This document shows, piece after piece, positions 16,811 to 27,114 of a stretch of DNA of 64,000 bases. The notes beneath the pieces are model-generated. The model saw only the letters and a list, made by a program, of their open reading frames with translations. It had not been told where the DNA came from and ran no database searches. Source of the stretch: Sodalis sp. dw_96 (GTDB lineage: Bacteria; Pseudomonadota; Gammaproteobacteria; Enterobacterales; Enterobacteriaceae); the NCBI RefSeq assembly GCF_018449575.1, contig NZ_JAAVUT010000004.1, positions 310,001 through 374,000 on the forward strand, written 5' to 3'. Numbering within the stretch: position 1 is the first letter of the stretch; each line of letters starts with the position of its first letter. Position numbers and translations under genes: made by a program.

Positions 16811-18298
16811 TTACAATGTTACGCCGCTTTTAAAAATGGCCAGTTCGCGAAAATCATTCACTTCGTTACGCGCATGCTTGCCGCTGGCGATTTCCACGAT
16901 TAAATCGATAAACTGACCCAGCACTTCTTCCATGGACATGCCGTGTATTAAGCGGCCGGCGTCGAAATCAATCCAATGCGGCTTTTTATTCGCCAGTTCG
17001 CTGTTGGTGGCCAATTTAACCGTCGGCACGAAACCGCCGTAAGGCGTGCCGCGTCCGGTGCTGAACAACACCATATGACAACCGGCTCCCGCCAGCGCAC
17101 TGGTGGCCACCGCATCGTTGCCCGGCGCGCTCACCAGGTTTAGCCCTGGCACATGCAAACGTTCGCCATATTTCAGCACGTCCATGACCTTGCTTTGACC
17201 GGCTTTTTGCGTACATCCCAGGGATTTCTCCTCCAGGGTGGTGATGCCGCCGGCCTTGTTTCCCGGCGATGGGTTTTCGTATATCGGCTGTTCATGGGCA
17301 ATGAAGTATTTTTTGAAATCATTAACCATGTTGACGGTCTTGGTGAATGTCGCTTCGTCCCGGCAGCGGCTCATCAAAATCCGTTCGGCGCCGAACATTT
17401 CGGGCACTTCCGTCAGCACCGAGGTGCCGCCGTTGGCGATGACATAATCCGAAAAACGTCCCAGCAGCGGGTTGGCGGTAATACCGGACAGTCCGTCGGA
17501 ACCGCCGCATTCCAAACCAAACTTCAGTTCACTGAGTTTGCCCGGCTGACGTTTGTCTTCCCGCATGGCCAGATAAAGGCCGCGCAGGCATTCCAGCCCC
17601 GCTTCCACTTCATCGTCCTGCTGTTGGCAGACCATAAAGGTCACACGGTCGGGATCGTATTCGCCCAGGGTTTTGCGGAATACATCCACTTGGTTGTTTT
17701 CACAGCCCAAGCCAATCACCAGCACCGCGCCGGCATTGGGATGGCGCACCATATTCTGCAACATGGTACGGGTGTTTTCATGATCCTGTCCCAGCTGCGA
17801 GCAGCCGAACGGGTGCGTGAACAAATGCACGCCGTCGATATCCTCCGCCCCGTACGTCTCTTTAAGGAAACGCTGCTGGATTTGCTTGGCGATCCCGTTA
17901 ACGCAGCCGACGGTAGGCAGGATCCACAGTTCATTACGGATCCCCACTTGGCCATTGGCGCGCCGGTAGATTTGGATCTCACGATCCGGCATTTGCGCCG
18001 GCAAGGTCCGAAACGCCGGCTGGTATTGATATTCATCCAGATCGCTAAGATTGGTCTTGGCGTTCTGGGAGTGAATATGCTGTCCCGGCGCGATGTTGCT
18101 CAGAGCATGGCCGATGGGCAGACCGTACTTGACAATCATCTCCCCTTCGCCGATGGGCACCAGGGCAAACTTATGCCCCCGGGCGATGGGTTGCGGCAGG
18201 GTGATGGTCCCGCCGTCGATATCCACCGTTTCATTTGCGTCGAGGTCTTGCAGGGCGACCGCCACATTGTCCAATGGATGTATTTTAATAATTTGCAT
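16811..18298 (-). CDS. uxaA: altronate dehydratase
   Basis: A 495-residue UxaA/GarD-family enzyme that dehydrates D-altronate to 2-keto-3-deoxygluconate, the third step of galacturonate use. An N-terminal SAF-like domain (about 10-85) precedes the catalytic part, with conserved LECGGSDGLSGITANP and GNKAGGITTLEEKSLGC. It is near-identical in layout to E. coli UxaA and ends ELAIFKSGVTL. It is last in the uxaC-uxaB-uxaA operon, 18 bases behind uxaB. Expected to be repressed by ExuR. Confidence 0.96.
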   Translation of the reverse strand: MQIIKIHPLDNVAVALQDLDANETVDIDGGTITLPQPIARGHKFALVPIGEGEMIVKYGLPIGHALSNIAPGQHIHSQNAKTNLSDLDEYQYQPAFRTLPAQMPDREIQIYRRANGQVGIRNELWILPTVGCVNGIAKQIQQRFLKETYGAEDIDGVHLFTHPFGCSQLGQDHENTRTMLQNMVRHPNAGAVLVIGLGCENNQVDVFRKTLGEYDPDRVTFMVCQQQDDEVEAGLECLRGLYLAMREDKRQPGKLSELKFGLECGGSDGLSGITANPLLGRFSDYVIANGGTSVLTEVPEMFGAERILMSRCRDEATFTKTVNMVNDFKKYFIAHEQPIYENPSPGNKAGGITTLEEKSLGCTQKAGQSKVMDVLKYGERLHVPGLNLVSAPGNDAVATSALAGAGCHMVLFSTGRGTPYGGFVPTVKLATNSELANKKPHWIDFDAGRLIHGMSMEEVLGQFIDLIVEIASGKHARNEVNDFRELAIFKSGVTL

Positions 18299-18316
18299 GA
18301 AATAACCTTTATGCGT

Positions 18317-19768
18317 TTAGCTGTAGGCGGTAACCGCAGCGCGCATGCCATTGTCAAGAATGGCCTGCAACTGCTGTTCCACCTGTTCCGCCAGACCGGG
18401 AACCTTGAGCAGATCCTGCTCCCAATGCCCGGTATCACCGAGTACGTCATTCACTAATGTGCTTAACGCGATATCACCACTGTTCACACCGCTCCAAAGC
18501 GATTTGTAACGGGTGAGCCATTTTTCATCGTCCTGCAGCGGGTAACTTTCGCCATCACGTTCACCACGATAAAACGCAATCAGCGCGGCCAGGGCAAAAG
18601 TCAGTCGGGCAGGCAGCTCGCCGTGTTGTTCACGGTAGGCCAACAATTGCGGCAGAATACGGGTACGGAATTTCGTCATCCCGTTGAGCGCAATGGATAA
18701 TAATTGATGCTGAATAAAGGGATTGCGGAAACGGCTTAATACCGCCTGGGCAAACGACGTCAGCTCGTCGTGGGGCAGATCCAGTACCGGCACAATGTCT
18801 TCGGCAATGGTTTTTTCCACGTAAGCGCTGATCAATTTGTCGTTCATGGCCTCGCCGACGGTATTCAACCCGGACAGAAACGCCACCGGCACCAGGGCGG
18901 TATGGGCGCCGTTAAGAATGGCCACTTTACGTTCTTTATAGGGCTTAATGTCGTCGACAATGCGAACGTTCAGATCAAGCTTGTCCAGGCGCAGTTCTTT
19001 CGCCAGCCATTGCGGCCCCTGGATAACAAACAGATAAAAATATTCGGCGGTATCAAGGAAGGTATCCTGGTAGCCCAGTTCCGCCTGCAACGCATCCACT
19101 TCACCACGGGGGTGCCCGGTAACGATACGGTCTACCAGCGTTGAGCAGAACGTGTTGTGTTCGTTCAGCCAGGTGGTGAACTCAGCCGGCAACGCCCATT
19201 GCTGCGCGTAACGCAATACCAGCTCTTTCAGGGCCTTGCCGTTATAATCGATTAATTCGCAAGGCAGCAATACCCAGCCTTTATCCGCAGCGCCGTCAAA
19301 ATGGCTGAAGCGTTCAAAGAGCAGGCGGGTCAGTTTGGCCGGATAGCTGGCGGGCGGCGTATCGGTCAGTTTATCCGCGGCAACGTAACTGATGCCGGCT
19401 TCGGTGGTATTGGAGAAGACAAAACGAATATTGGCGTCACGGGCCAGCGCCAGATACTCGTCGAACTGCTTGTAAATGTTGATTTCCCGATTTACCGAGC
19501 GGATTAGGCGCGGTTCACGCACCGCTTCACCCTTTTCGTTCAGGCCGCGGATAATAGTGGTATATAAACCGTCCTGGGTATCCAGCGACGGGGGGAAATC
19601 GGAATTAATGGGACGGACTATCACAACTCCGGCATCCAGGTCGGTGTGCTCATTGAGCAAATCAAGCTGCCAGTCAACAAAAGCACGCAGGAAATTCCCT
19701 TCGCCGAATTGAATCACGCGATCCGTATATTGACGACCCGGGAAGTTTTGACGGTTTAACGTTTTCAT
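18317..19768 (-). CDS. uxaB: tagaturonate reductase (altronate oxidoreductase)
   Basis: A 483-residue member of the mannitol-dehydrogenase family that reduces D-tagaturonate to D-altronate with NADH. The N-terminal nucleotide-binding part shows [19 protein letters not shown], and the conserved catalytic segment is [18 protein letters not shown]. In E. coli uxaB is elsewhere; here it lies between uxaC and uxaA as in several other Enterobacterales, so one promoter serves all three enzymes. Confidence 0.95.
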   Translation of the reverse strand: MKTLNRQNFPGRQYTDRVIQFGEGNFLRAFVDWQLDLLNEHTDLDAGVVIVRPINSDFPPSLDTQDGLYTTIIRGLNEKGEAVREPRLIRSVNREINIYKQFDEYLALARDANIRFVFSNTTEAGISYVAADKLTDTPPASYPAKLTRLLFERFSHFDGAADKGWVLLPCELIDYNGKALKELVLRYAQQWALPAEFTTWLNEHNTFCSTLVDRIVTGHPRGEVDALQAELGYQDTFLDTAEYFYLFVIQGPQWLAKELRLDKLDLNVRIVDDIKPYKERKVAILNGAHTALVPVAFLSGLNTVGEAMNDKLISAYVEKTIAEDIVPVLDLPHDELTSFAQAVLSRFRNPFIQHQLLSIALNGMTKFRTRILPQLLAYREQHGELPARLTFALAALIAFYRGERDGESYPLQDDEKWLTRYKSLWSGVNSGDIALSTLVNDVLGDTGHWEQDLLKVPGLAEQVEQQLQAILDNGMRAAVTAYS

Positions 19769-19862
19769 TCTGAATTTACCTTAAAAATCACCCGCTGCCG
19801 GGCAATAAAAAATCGCTTAATCACTTAAACCGGACAGGCCGTCGGGCCTGCCCTCATCATTA

Positions 19863-21272
19863 TTAAAGCCCAACGTCAAAGTAATTTTTCGCGTTATCGA
19901 AACAGATATTCTTCACCATTTCACCCAGCAGCTTGATGTCCGCGGGCGCTTCGCCATCCTGTACCCAATGGCCGATCATCCGGCACAAAATGCGACGGAA
20001 ATATTCATGGCGGGTATAGGACAAGAAACTGCGGCTATCGGTAAGCATGCCCACAAAGCGGCTCAGCAAACCGAGAGTGGCAAGCTGGGTCATCTGACGT
20101 TGCATGCCGTCTTTCTGATCGTTAAACCACCAGCCGGAACCGAACTGCATTTTGCCCGGCATGCCCGCACCCTGGTAATTGCCGATCATGGTGCCGATGA
20201 CTTCGTTATCCGACGGATTCAGGCAATAAATGATGGTTTTCGGCAACGCGTCGTCTTTAGCCTGGGCATCCAGTAAACGGGACAGCGCCATGGCCACCGG
20301 CTGATCGTTGGTGGAATCGAAACCGACATCCGGCCCGAGCAGCTTGAACATACGGCTGTTATTGTTGCGCAGCGCGCCGATATGGTATTGCTGTACCCAT
20401 CCGCGGCGGGCGTATTCGCCGCCGAGGAAAACCAATACGGCGGTTTTGAATTGGGCGATTTCTTCCTGGGTCGGCAGCGTGCCGCTCAGGCGACGGCTCA
20501 AAATGCCGTTAAGGGTATTTTCATCCGCTTCGCCATATACCACGACGTCCAGCGCATGGTCGGACAGTTTACAGCCATGGGCGGCAAAGTGATCCAGACG
20601 TTTGGTCAACGCGGTGCGGAAGGCGCCGAATCCGCTGATGGCGGTGTCGGAAACTTCTTCCAGACGTTTCAGGTAATCGTTAAAACCAGCCGCCTCAATA
20701 TTAAAGGCTTTATCCGGGCGCCAGGCCGGCAATACCTTGGTCTTGAAGCTGCCGTCGGCCGCGATGGCGGTATGGTGTTCCAGGGAATCCACCGGATCGT
20801 CTGTGGTACAGATAACTTTGACGTTCATCTGCGAAATGATGCCGCGAGCGGTAAAGTTATCCTGAGCCAACAGCGCGTTGCAGCGATCCCAGGTCTGGCG
20901 GGCGGTTTCACCGGAAAGCAGCGTATCGGTAATACCGAACGGACGGCGCAGTTCCAGATGCGTCCAGTGATAAAGGGGATTACCTATCGTGTGCGGTACC
21001 GTTTGCGCCCAGGCTTCAAATTTTTCCCAATCGCCGGCATCGCCGGTGCAAAAACGCTCAGCCACACCGTTGGTGCGCATGGCGCGCCATTTATAATGAT
21101 CACCCTTCAACCAGATATCATACAGATTTTTAAAACGGTAGTTTCCCGCGATTTGTTCCGGCGGCAAATGGCAATGATAGTCAAAAATCGGTTGATCAAC
21201 GGCATATTCGTTATACAAACGGCGAGCGAATTCGCTATCCAGTAAAAAATCTTCAGTCAAAAACTGGGACAT
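19863..21272 (-). CDS. uxaC: uronate isomerase
   Basis: A 469-residue TIM-barrel isomerase that converts D-galacturonate to D-tagaturonate and D-glucuronate to D-fructuronate. The metal-type HxH is His33-Cys-His35 in [12 protein letters not shown], followed by the signatures [16 protein letters not shown] and [22 protein letters not shown] (here [20 protein letters not shown]). The Met at 21272 gives the family's usual N-terminus ([12 protein letters not shown]); an upstream Met at 21299 adds nine unrelated residues. First gene of the operon, divergent from exuT. Confidence 0.96.
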   Translation of the reverse strand: MSQFLTEDFLLDSEFARRLYNEYAVDQPIFDYHCHLPPEQIAGNYRFKNLYDIWLKGDHYKWRAMRTNGVAERFCTGDAGDWEKFEAWAQTVPHTIGNPLYHWTHLELRRPFGITDTLLSGETARQTWDRCNALLAQDNFTARGIISQMNVKVICTTDDPVDSLEHHTAIAADGSFKTKVLPAWRPDKAFNIEAAGFNDYLKRLEEVSDTAISGFGAFRTALTKRLDHFAAHGCKLSDHALDVVVYGEADENTLNGILSRRLSGTLPTQEEIAQFKTAVLVFLGGEYARRGWVQQYHIGALRNNNSRMFKLLGPDVGFDSTNDQPVAMALSRLLDAQAKDDALPKTIIYCLNPSDNEVIGTMIGNYQGAGMPGKMQFGSGWWFNDQKDGMQRQMTQLATLGLLSRFVGMLTDSRSFLSYTRHEYFRRILCRMIGHWVQDGEAPADIKLLGEMVKNICFDNAKNYFDVGL

Positions 21273-21808
21273 TTCAGGCTCCTCACCTTCATTTCTCATG
21301 AGTTATGTTTCTAAATTGTTGGAAGGTGTTATACCAATTTAGCAGAATTTAGCGTTTCTGCCTGAATCGTTATAGCTTTTCCTGTCAAAAGTAACAAAAA
21401 CTCACTATCTATTGGTCAGCTCAGGGCTTACGCCCCCGCTAACGGGACGAATTGATTATCCCCTAAATAAAAAATGGTTTTTGTGATGGCTCTCAACTTT
21501 TAAATCTGTATGACAAGTTATCGTAGCGCCACATTGAGTCTGGACTCAATCATTTTTGATGCAATGACTGCATTTTGGGTCATTGTTTCATCCGGCAGGT
21601 CGGGGTGCAGGATTTCCGCCGAGGTTTGGACGGTGATTCGCAGCGGTAGGCGGCAACGTTGGCAAGGCGTTTGTCGGCAAGGTTAGCCACGACCCGCCAG
21701 ACTATAACAACACCCGGAGGGAGAGTCCTCCGGACTGGCTCAGTATCCGTCATCCCATCAGATCTGGGAAATTGAGATGACGGCTCATACTCATCGGGAG
21801 AAGTGGTA
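21273..21808. promoter_or_regulatory. uxaCBA-exuT divergent control region and exuT leader
   Basis: A 536-bp gap holding the divergent promoters. A candidate ExuR site is at 21313-21340, where AAATTG and CCAATTT flank a GTTATA core resembling half of the known ExuR palindrome. The exuT side has an unusually long GC-rich leader (about 21590-21808) with two clear stem-loops: CCGGAGG/CCTCCGG at 21714-21733, and CCGTCATC/GATGACGG at 21747-21783 with an inner CCCA/TGGG. The 21580-21858 minus frame is not a gene. Confidence 0.45.
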
Positions 21809-23107
21809 ATGCGTAAAATAAAAGGGTTACGCTGGTATATGATCGCCCTGGTCACCATCGGTACGATACTAGGTTACCTCACGCGTAACGCCGTTGCCGT
21901 AGCGGCTCCTACCCTCATGGGGCAGCTGCACATTAGCACACAGCAATATTCGTATATCATCGCGGCCTATTCCGCCTGTTATACCATCATGCAACCAGTA
22001 GCCGGATATGTCTTGGATCTGCTGGGTACCAAAGTCGGTTACGCGGTGTTTGCTATCGTCTGGGCGCTGTTCTGTATGGCAACCGCGTTGGCAACCAGCT
22101 GGGGCGGCCTGGCAATTGCCCGCGGCGCGGTAGGTATGGCGGAAGCGGCAATGATTCCTGCCGGCCTGAAGGCCAGTAGCGAATGGTTCCCTGCTAAAGA
22201 GCGTTCCATCGCGGTAGGCTGGTTTAACGTGGGTTCGTCAATCGGCGGGATGATTGCTCCGCCATTGGTCGTATGGGCCATCATGATTCACAGCTGGCAG
22301 CTGGCGTTCGTGCTGGTAGGGGCGTTAAGCCTGGCCTGGGCAATTTCCTGGCTGATTTTCTATAAACACCCGAAAAACCAGACCAAGCTCAGCGACGAAG
22401 AACGCGACTATATACTTGGCGGTCAGGAAGCACAGCACCAGGTTAACAATACTAAAAAGATGTCCGCCTGGCAGATCATTCAAAGACGTGATTTCTGGGG
22501 TATCGCCATTCCGCGTTTCCTGGCGGAACCGGCCTGGGGTACCTTTAATGCCTGGATCCCGCTGTTCATGTTCAAAGCCTACGGCTTTAACCTGAAAGAA
22601 ATCGCGATGTTTGCCTGGATGCCGATGCTGTTCGCGGACCTCGGCTGCGTACTGGGTGGTTATATGCCCCCGTTCTTCCAGCGCGTATTCGGCGTGAACC
22701 TGATCATTTCCCGTAAACTGGTGGTAACGCTGGGTGGTTTCCTGATGATTGGCCCAGGCCTTATCGGTCTGTTTACCAGCCCTTACGTGGCAATTGGCTT
22801 GCTGTGTATCGGTGGTTTTGCCCATCAGTCCCTGTCCGGCTCGCTGATAACCCTGTCGTCAGACGTCTTCGGTCGTAACGAAGTGGCTACCGCCAACGGT
22901 TTGACCGGTATGGCCGCCTGGACCGCCAGTACATTGTTCGCCCTGGTGGTTGGTGCATTGGCCGATACCATTGGTTTCAGCCCGCTGTTCGCCGTACTGT
23001 CGGTGTTCGATTTGCTGGCGGTATTCTTTATATGGGTCCTGTTGCGCAATAACCCGGTACAGCCGCCGATTGCCAATATCGAGCCGCTTAAACCAGCGCA
23101 CGGCTGA
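21809..23107 (+). CDS. exuT: hexuronate MFS transporter ExuT
   Basis: A 432-residue 12-span transporter of the anion:cation symporter group of the major facilitator superfamily. It imports galacturonate and glucuronate across the inner membrane. It follows E. coli ExuT nearly residue by residue at MRKIKGLRWYMIALVTIGT, AGLKASSEWFPAKERSIAVG and GGFAHQSLSGSLITLSSDVF. ATG at 21809 (preceded by GGGAGAAG) is used; a GTG at 21803 is in frame but less likely. Divergent from uxaCBA, with exuR downstream. Confidence 0.96.
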   Translation: MRKIKGLRWYMIALVTIGTILGYLTRNAVAVAAPTLMGQLHISTQQYSYIIAAYSACYTIMQPVAGYVLDLLGTKVGYAVFAIVWALFCMATALATSWGGLAIARGAVGMAEAAMIPAGLKASSEWFPAKERSIAVGWFNVGSSIGGMIAPPLVVWAIMIHSWQLAFVLVGALSLAWAISWLIFYKHPKNQTKLSDEERDYILGGQEAQHQVNNTKKMSAWQIIQRRDFWGIAIPRFLAEPAWGTFNAWIPLFMFKAYGFNLKEIAMFAWMPMLFADLGCVLGGYMPPFFQRVFGVNLIISRKLVVTLGGFLMIGPGLIGLFTSPYVAIGLLCIGGFAHQSLSGSLITLSSDVFGRNEVATANGLTGMAAWTASTLFALVVGALADTIGFSPLFAVLSVFDLLAVFFIWVLLRNNPVQPPIANIEPLKPAHG

Positions 23108-23165
23108 TACCCATGCTTGCCGCGACAGAACGCGGCAAGTATCAACCCCTTGTTTCAAAGGTTAT

Positions 23166-23207
23166 ATCCCCGGCAAATGCCTAAAGCACCGCCGGGGATT
23201 TTTTTCC
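23166..23207 (+). terminator. intrinsic terminator after exuT
   Basis: ATCCCCGGC (23166-23174) pairs with GCCGGGGAT (23191-23199) and is followed by a run of seven T. It separates exuT from exuR. Confidence 0.9.
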
Positions 23208-23378
23208 TTAACGGAAAAATAAACCGGTTAAAAGTACGATCGGGGACACAGTTGCCATCTAGGCGCTGACAAGGGAAAGTGGTATAACAAATAATGGCTT
23301 CTCGTCAGTTCCATAGTGAATGGCGACGGACTGAACGCGAGCGGATGATACGTTTACCTACCTTTAAGAGCACGCATT

Positions 23379-24155
23379 ATGGAATTCACAGAAACCCGGC
23401 GATTATATCAACAGCTGGCCGCTGAACTGAAAAAGCGGATTGAGTCCGGTGTCTATCGCGTTGGTGAAAAACTGCCCGCGGAACGTTTTATCTCGGAAGA
23501 AATGAATGTCAGCCGCACCGTGGTGCGCGAAGCCATAATCATGCTTGAGGTAGAGGGTTACGTTGAAGTACGTAAAGGCTCGGGCATTCACGTCGTGTCC
23601 AACCAACAAAAGAATTTACTGGTTCCCAGCGGCGAAGTTCTGTTTACCACCCCGGGGCCATTCGAGTTGCTGCAGGCGCGTCAGCTGATTGAAAGCAATG
23701 TCGCCGAGTTTGCCGCCACCCAGGTCACCCGGCAAGATATAGTGCTACTCATGGATATCCAGGAAAATGCCAGGCAGGAAGACAGGTTCCGCGATTCTAA
23801 ATGGGATCTGAAATTTCATGTCCAGGTGGCGCTGGCGACGCAAAACACCGCCATGGCCACCATCGTCGAGCAAATGTGGAGCCAGCGTCTGCATAACCCT
23901 TACTGGCGCAAATTGCATGAACATATCGACGATAAATCCATAGAGAGCTGGTGCGAGGATCACGACCATATTCTCAAGGCGTTGATCCGCAAGGATCCGT
24001 ACGCAGCCAAACTGGCCATGTGGCAACATCTGGAAAACACCAAGCAGATGCTGTTTCATGCCACCACCGATGATTTCGAATTTAATGTCGATCGGTATAT
24101 GTTTACCGAGAATCCGGTGGTTCATCTGGACAATGTCGCCACCGGCACAAAATAG
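23379..24155 (+). CDS. exuR: hexuronate regulon repressor ExuR (GntR/FadR family)
   Basis: A 258-residue regulator. The N-terminal winged helix-turn-helix (about 8-75) contains [20 protein letters not shown], and the C-terminal FCD ligand-binding domain has metal/ligand residues in [14 protein letters not shown] and [13 protein letters not shown]. It represses uxaCBA, exuT and itself until hexuronates or their early metabolites bind. It has its own promoter region after the exuT terminator. Confidence 0.95.
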   Translation: MEFTETRRLYQQLAAELKKRIESGVYRVGEKLPAERFISEEMNVSRTVVREAIIMLEVEGYVEVRKGSGIHVVSNQQKNLLVPSGEVLFTTPGPFELLQARQLIESNVAEFAATQVTRQDIVLLMDIQENARQEDRFRDSKWDLKFHVQVALATQNTAMATIVEQMWSQRLHNPYWRKLHEHIDDKSIESWCEDHDHILKALIRKDPYAAKLAMWQHLENTKQMLFHATTDDFEFNVDRYMFTENPVVHLDNVATGTK

Positions 24156-24587
24156 CGCTGCTGGTTTGCTGTTCCGGCTTCCCCGCGGGGAGGGCGGGAC
24201 AAGTCAATAAATGTTCTCTTTCTGTCAGGTCAGGTAAAAATAACCTCGATTGCCTTTTTTCGTGCAAAAAAATCCTCCCATCTCTGGCATTCTCACGTAT
24301 ATTCCTCTGTCTCAGCCCGTTTAATTTTGTTACAGTGAAGTCGTCTTTATTACAATTTTGAGCATGTCGGCAGCAACATCCCGCACGCTGCCTGCCAAGC
24401 GTCCTACAAAGCACAGCCCGCAAAGTCCGGCTGAGCGCTTGCCAGACTGACCATGCTCCCCACCCCGCCGATGGGTGAATTCGTTACAACGACTTTATTC
24501 TGCTACGCCGCTCCCGGTCCTGAACAATGCTTAAACGGCTCAGGCCCCGGGAAGCAGTCAACTGCTGTTACATGTTAGGAATGCTGC
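24156..24587. other. exuR-yqjA intergenic region
   Basis: No coding gene is seen. There is a GC-rich palindrome (CCCCGCGGGG) at about 24182-24191 just after exuR. The right half should hold the yqjA promoter. In E. coli yqjA-mzrA is under CpxR; a clear GTAAA repeat could not be placed here. Confidence 0.35.
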
Positions 24588-25262
24588 ATGGATATACTGA
24601 AAGACCTGGTTCATGCCCTCTGGCAACAGGATTTTGTCACCTTGTCCGATCCGACGCTGGTTTGGACTCTTTATCTGGTGCTGTTTGTCATTCTATTTTT
24701 GGAAAACGGCCTGCTGCCGGCGGCCTTTTTGCCAGGGGATAGCCTGCTGATACTGGTAGGTGTGCTGGTATCGAAAGGGGCGATGAATTTTCCCCTTACG
24801 CTGCTGGTTTTAACCGCCGCCGCCAGCCTGGGATCCTGGGTAAGTTATATCCAGGGCAAGTGGCTGGGCAACACTCGGCTGGTGCAAAGCTGGTTGTCCC
24901 ATTTGCCGCAGCATTATCATGAGCGTGCTCATTTGATGTTTCATCGCCATGGCCTGTCCGCGCTGCTTATTGGCCGGTTCGTGGCGTTTGTGCGGACCCT
25001 GCTGCCCACCATCGCCGGGTTATCCGGGCTGAGCGACGCCCGATTCCAGTTTTTTAATTGGATAAGCGCATTAATATGGGTTTTTTTATTAACCGCGGCA
25101 GGTTTTGCGCTGGGTAAAACCACCCTGTTCCAGTACTACGAAGATGAGCTGATGTTGTGCCTGATGCTGTTACCTTTGGTATTCCTGGTCATCGGCCTGG
25201 CGGGATCCCTGATGATACTGTGGCGCAAGAAAAACGCGCCCGACATCGGTAAAGGACTGTAA
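24588..25262 (+). CDS. yqjA: DedA-family membrane protein YqjA
   Basis: A 224-residue DedA/SNARE-associated family protein. It carries the family signatures FLENGLLPAAFLPGDSLLIL, the GRFVAFVRTLLPTIAGLSG motif with the essential Arg residues, and hydrophobic spans near both ends. DedA proteins are undecaprenyl-phosphate/phospholipid flippases and are needed for alkaline and drug resistance. Its stop overlaps the mzrA start, so the two are co-translated. Confidence 0.95.
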   Translation: MDILKDLVHALWQQDFVTLSDPTLVWTLYLVLFVILFLENGLLPAAFLPGDSLLILVGVLVSKGAMNFPLTLLVLTAAASLGSWVSYIQGKWLGNTRLVQSWLSHLPQHYHERAHLMFHRHGLSALLIGRFVAFVRTLLPTIAGLSGLSDARFQFFNWISALIWVFLLTAAGFALGKTTLFQYYEDELMLCLMLLPLVFLVIGLAGSLMILWRKKNAPDIGKGL

Positions 25263-25639
25263 TGTTGACTTGGCTGCAAAACAAAATTTCCTGGCGGTCG
25301 GGACTTACCGCGCTGGTGGCTTTGCTGTTTGTGCTGATATTGTTGCCGGTGTTGTTCACAAAAGAAACCGCGCTGCAAATTACCCTTGCCAGCGAGCGCG
25401 GGTCTCTGCCTGACGGTTTTTATATTTACCAACGGTTGGATGAACGCGGTATCAAAATAAAAAGCATTACTCCCGCCAAAGACAGCCTGATTATTCTGCT
25501 GGACTCGCCGGAACAGGCTTCGGCGGCACAAACCGCCCTCGAGGAGCTATTGCCGGATACCTATCAGATATCCCATAGCCGGCAGTACCCACGCTGGCGG
25601 TGGCTTTATTGTCTTAACCGGGATATGGCCACTCTTTGA
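25262..25639 (+). CDS. mzrA: EnvZ/OmpR modulator MzrA
   Basis: A 125-residue inner-membrane protein with a single N-terminal span (about 13-30, LTALVALLFVLILLPVLF) and a periplasmic domain. E. coli MzrA links the CpxAR system to EnvZ/OmpR by touching the EnvZ periplasmic domain. ATG overlaps the yqjA stop by one base. The usual next gene, yqjC, is absent. Confidence 0.85.
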   Translation: MLTWLQNKISWRSGLTALVALLFVLILLPVLFTKETALQITLASERGSLPDGFYIYQRLDERGIKIKSITPAKDSLIILLDSPEQASAAQTALEELLPDTYQISHSRQYPRWRWLYCLNRDMATL

Positions 25640-25872
25640 CCCCTCAACGGCGCGGGGCAAACCATGGTCATCATCTGCCGCCTTGCCGGGATAAAATTAA
25701 GCCCGCGTAAACGCTATAAGTTTTTGCGGTTTGTTAAATCCGGGGCTACGCTTTAAACATGCATTAAATATCAGTGGATAAGCTGATAGTAAGCATTCTT
25801 CTGCCGACCAGGAAGGCTAACGGGATATCTCCCCAGGCCGCCATTATTCGTAAACGTCTAAGGAGTAAAAAA

Positions 25873-26178
25873 ATGGCTAAAGACACTACCTCTGAACATT
25901 TACGCGCTGAATTGAAATCATTGGCAGATACGCTGGAAGAAGTGCTGCGCGGTTCTTCCCAGAAATCAAAAGCTGAATTTGATAATTTGCGCACCAAAGC
26001 GGAAAGCGCGCTGAAAGAAACTCGCACCCGTCTGGGAGACAGCGGCGAGCGCCTGGCCGAACAGACCAAGGTCGTGGCGGGCAAGGCTGATGAATATGTC
26101 CATGAAAATCCCTGGGCGGGGATCGGCGTGGGGGCCCTGGTAGGGTTTGTCCTTGGCGCATTGTTCATGCGGCGCTGA
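25873..26178 (+). CDS. yqjD: ElaB/YqjD family membrane-anchored ribosome-binding protein
   Basis: A 101-residue DUF883 protein: a charged, helical N-terminal part (EHLRAELKSLADTLEEVL...) and a C-terminal membrane anchor IGVGALVGFVLGALFMRR. YqjD and ElaB tie ribosomes to the inner membrane in stationary phase under RpoS control. ATG 25873 has AGGAG seven bases upstream; the longer frame from 25774 is not credible. First gene of yqjD-yqjE-yqjK. Confidence 0.92.
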   Translation: MAKDTTSEHLRAELKSLADTLEEVLRGSSQKSKAEFDNLRTKAESALKETRTRLGDSGERLAEQTKVVAGKADEYVHENPWAGIGVGALVGFVLGALFMRR

Positions 26179-26180
26179 TT

Positions 26181-26624
26181 ATGATTGAATCGCAGACTCA
26201 AGGCCCGGGAAAGGGTGTATTCGCCATAGGCCAGCGCATCATTACCATTCTTGTCAGTATGGTTGAAACCCGCCTGCGCCTGGCGGTGGTTGAACTGGAG
26301 CAAGAAAAATCCAACATTATCACACTGTTGATGATGGCCGGTATTACGTTGCTGCTGGCCGCATTCGGGCTCATGAGCCTGCTGGTGCTGCTGATTTGGG
26401 CCATTGACCCGCAATACCGGCTGACGGCGATTGCCACCACCACAGGTGTGCTTTTTCTGTTGGCCGTCATCGGCGCGTTTTGGACGCTGAGCAAAGCGCG
26501 CAAATCGACGTTATTGGGTTCCAGCCGGGAAGAGCTGCTGGCAGACCGCAATATTCTGGAAAAAGTCCAGGACCAGATACAAGAAGAGGAACGGGAGCGT
26601 AAACGAGAAAGGGAGGCCAGATAA
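26181..26624 (+). CDS. yqjE: YqjE family inner-membrane protein
   Basis: A 147-residue Phage_holin_3_6/YqjE protein with two central spans (about 50-72 and 84-104, GITLLLAAFGLMSLLVLLIWA and TTTGVLFLLAVIGAFWTL) and a charged C-terminal tail (EEERERKREREAR). Role unknown; co-transcribed with yqjD (2-bp gap) and yqjK (1-bp overlap). Confidence 0.88.
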   Translation: MIESQTQGPGKGVFAIGQRIITILVSMVETRLRLAVVELEQEKSNIITLLMMAGITLLLAAFGLMSLLVLLIWAIDPQYRLTAIATTTGVLFLLAVIGAFWTLSKARKSTLLGSSREELLADRNILEKVQDQIQEEERERKREREAR

Positions 26625-26902
26625 TGCCGAATCCCCGCAAGACCAAAGCTGAACTTTTGCGACGCATTCAACAGCAACGACTGGATCTCTCCATGCAAAA
26701 ACGGGAGTGGACATACGCCACGTCCCGTTACGATCGCGGCTGGATTCGCCTGGTTCACCTGCGTAAATACCTGATCGCCGGCTCCAGCCTGCTGGCGCTT
26801 TACAATATCCGCCATCCCAGCCGGATAATCCGCTGGACCAAACGGGCCATTGGAATACTAGGTACGCTGAAATTGATCCGCTCCACCCTGCAATCACGCT
26901 AA
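26624..26902 (+). CDS. yqjK: YqjK family protein
   Basis: A 92-residue basic protein with the YqjK-like start (RKTKAELLRRIQQQRLDLSMQ) and a weakly hydrophobic middle (LIAGSSLLALYNI). Role unknown. Translationally coupled to yqjE and last gene of the trio. Confidence 0.85.
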   Translation: MPNPRKTKAELLRRIQQQRLDLSMQKREWTYATSRYDRGWIRLVHLRKYLIAGSSLLALYNIRHPSRIIRWTKRAIGILGTLKLIRSTLQSR

Positions 26903-27114
26903 TAGCCGAAACTGCCGCCAGGCAGTTTTATTTTATTGATCAATTTTTTTGATAAAAATAGACAATTTTACTTGCTATCACCTTGTTAGACCGCCGGATA
27001 CTATTCCCCCCATCGAACACATCAGGTTTTTTAAGCTACATAACTCCGCTTAAAACCTGGCGTTTACCGGCTTTCGTCATGAACGCCATCATTATAATAT
27101 TGGGTGGGAATACA

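Noticed and set aside
17153-18457. 434-codon plus-strand frame across uxaA and the uxaB end
   Set aside because: Antisense shadow of two well-identified enzymes; no ribosome site or family match.
20382-21245. 287-codon plus-strand frame over uxaC
   Set aside because: Antisense shadow of uxaC.
21580-21858. 92-codon minus-strand frame in the exuT leader
   Set aside because: It overlaps the exuT start and structured leader, and has no family match.
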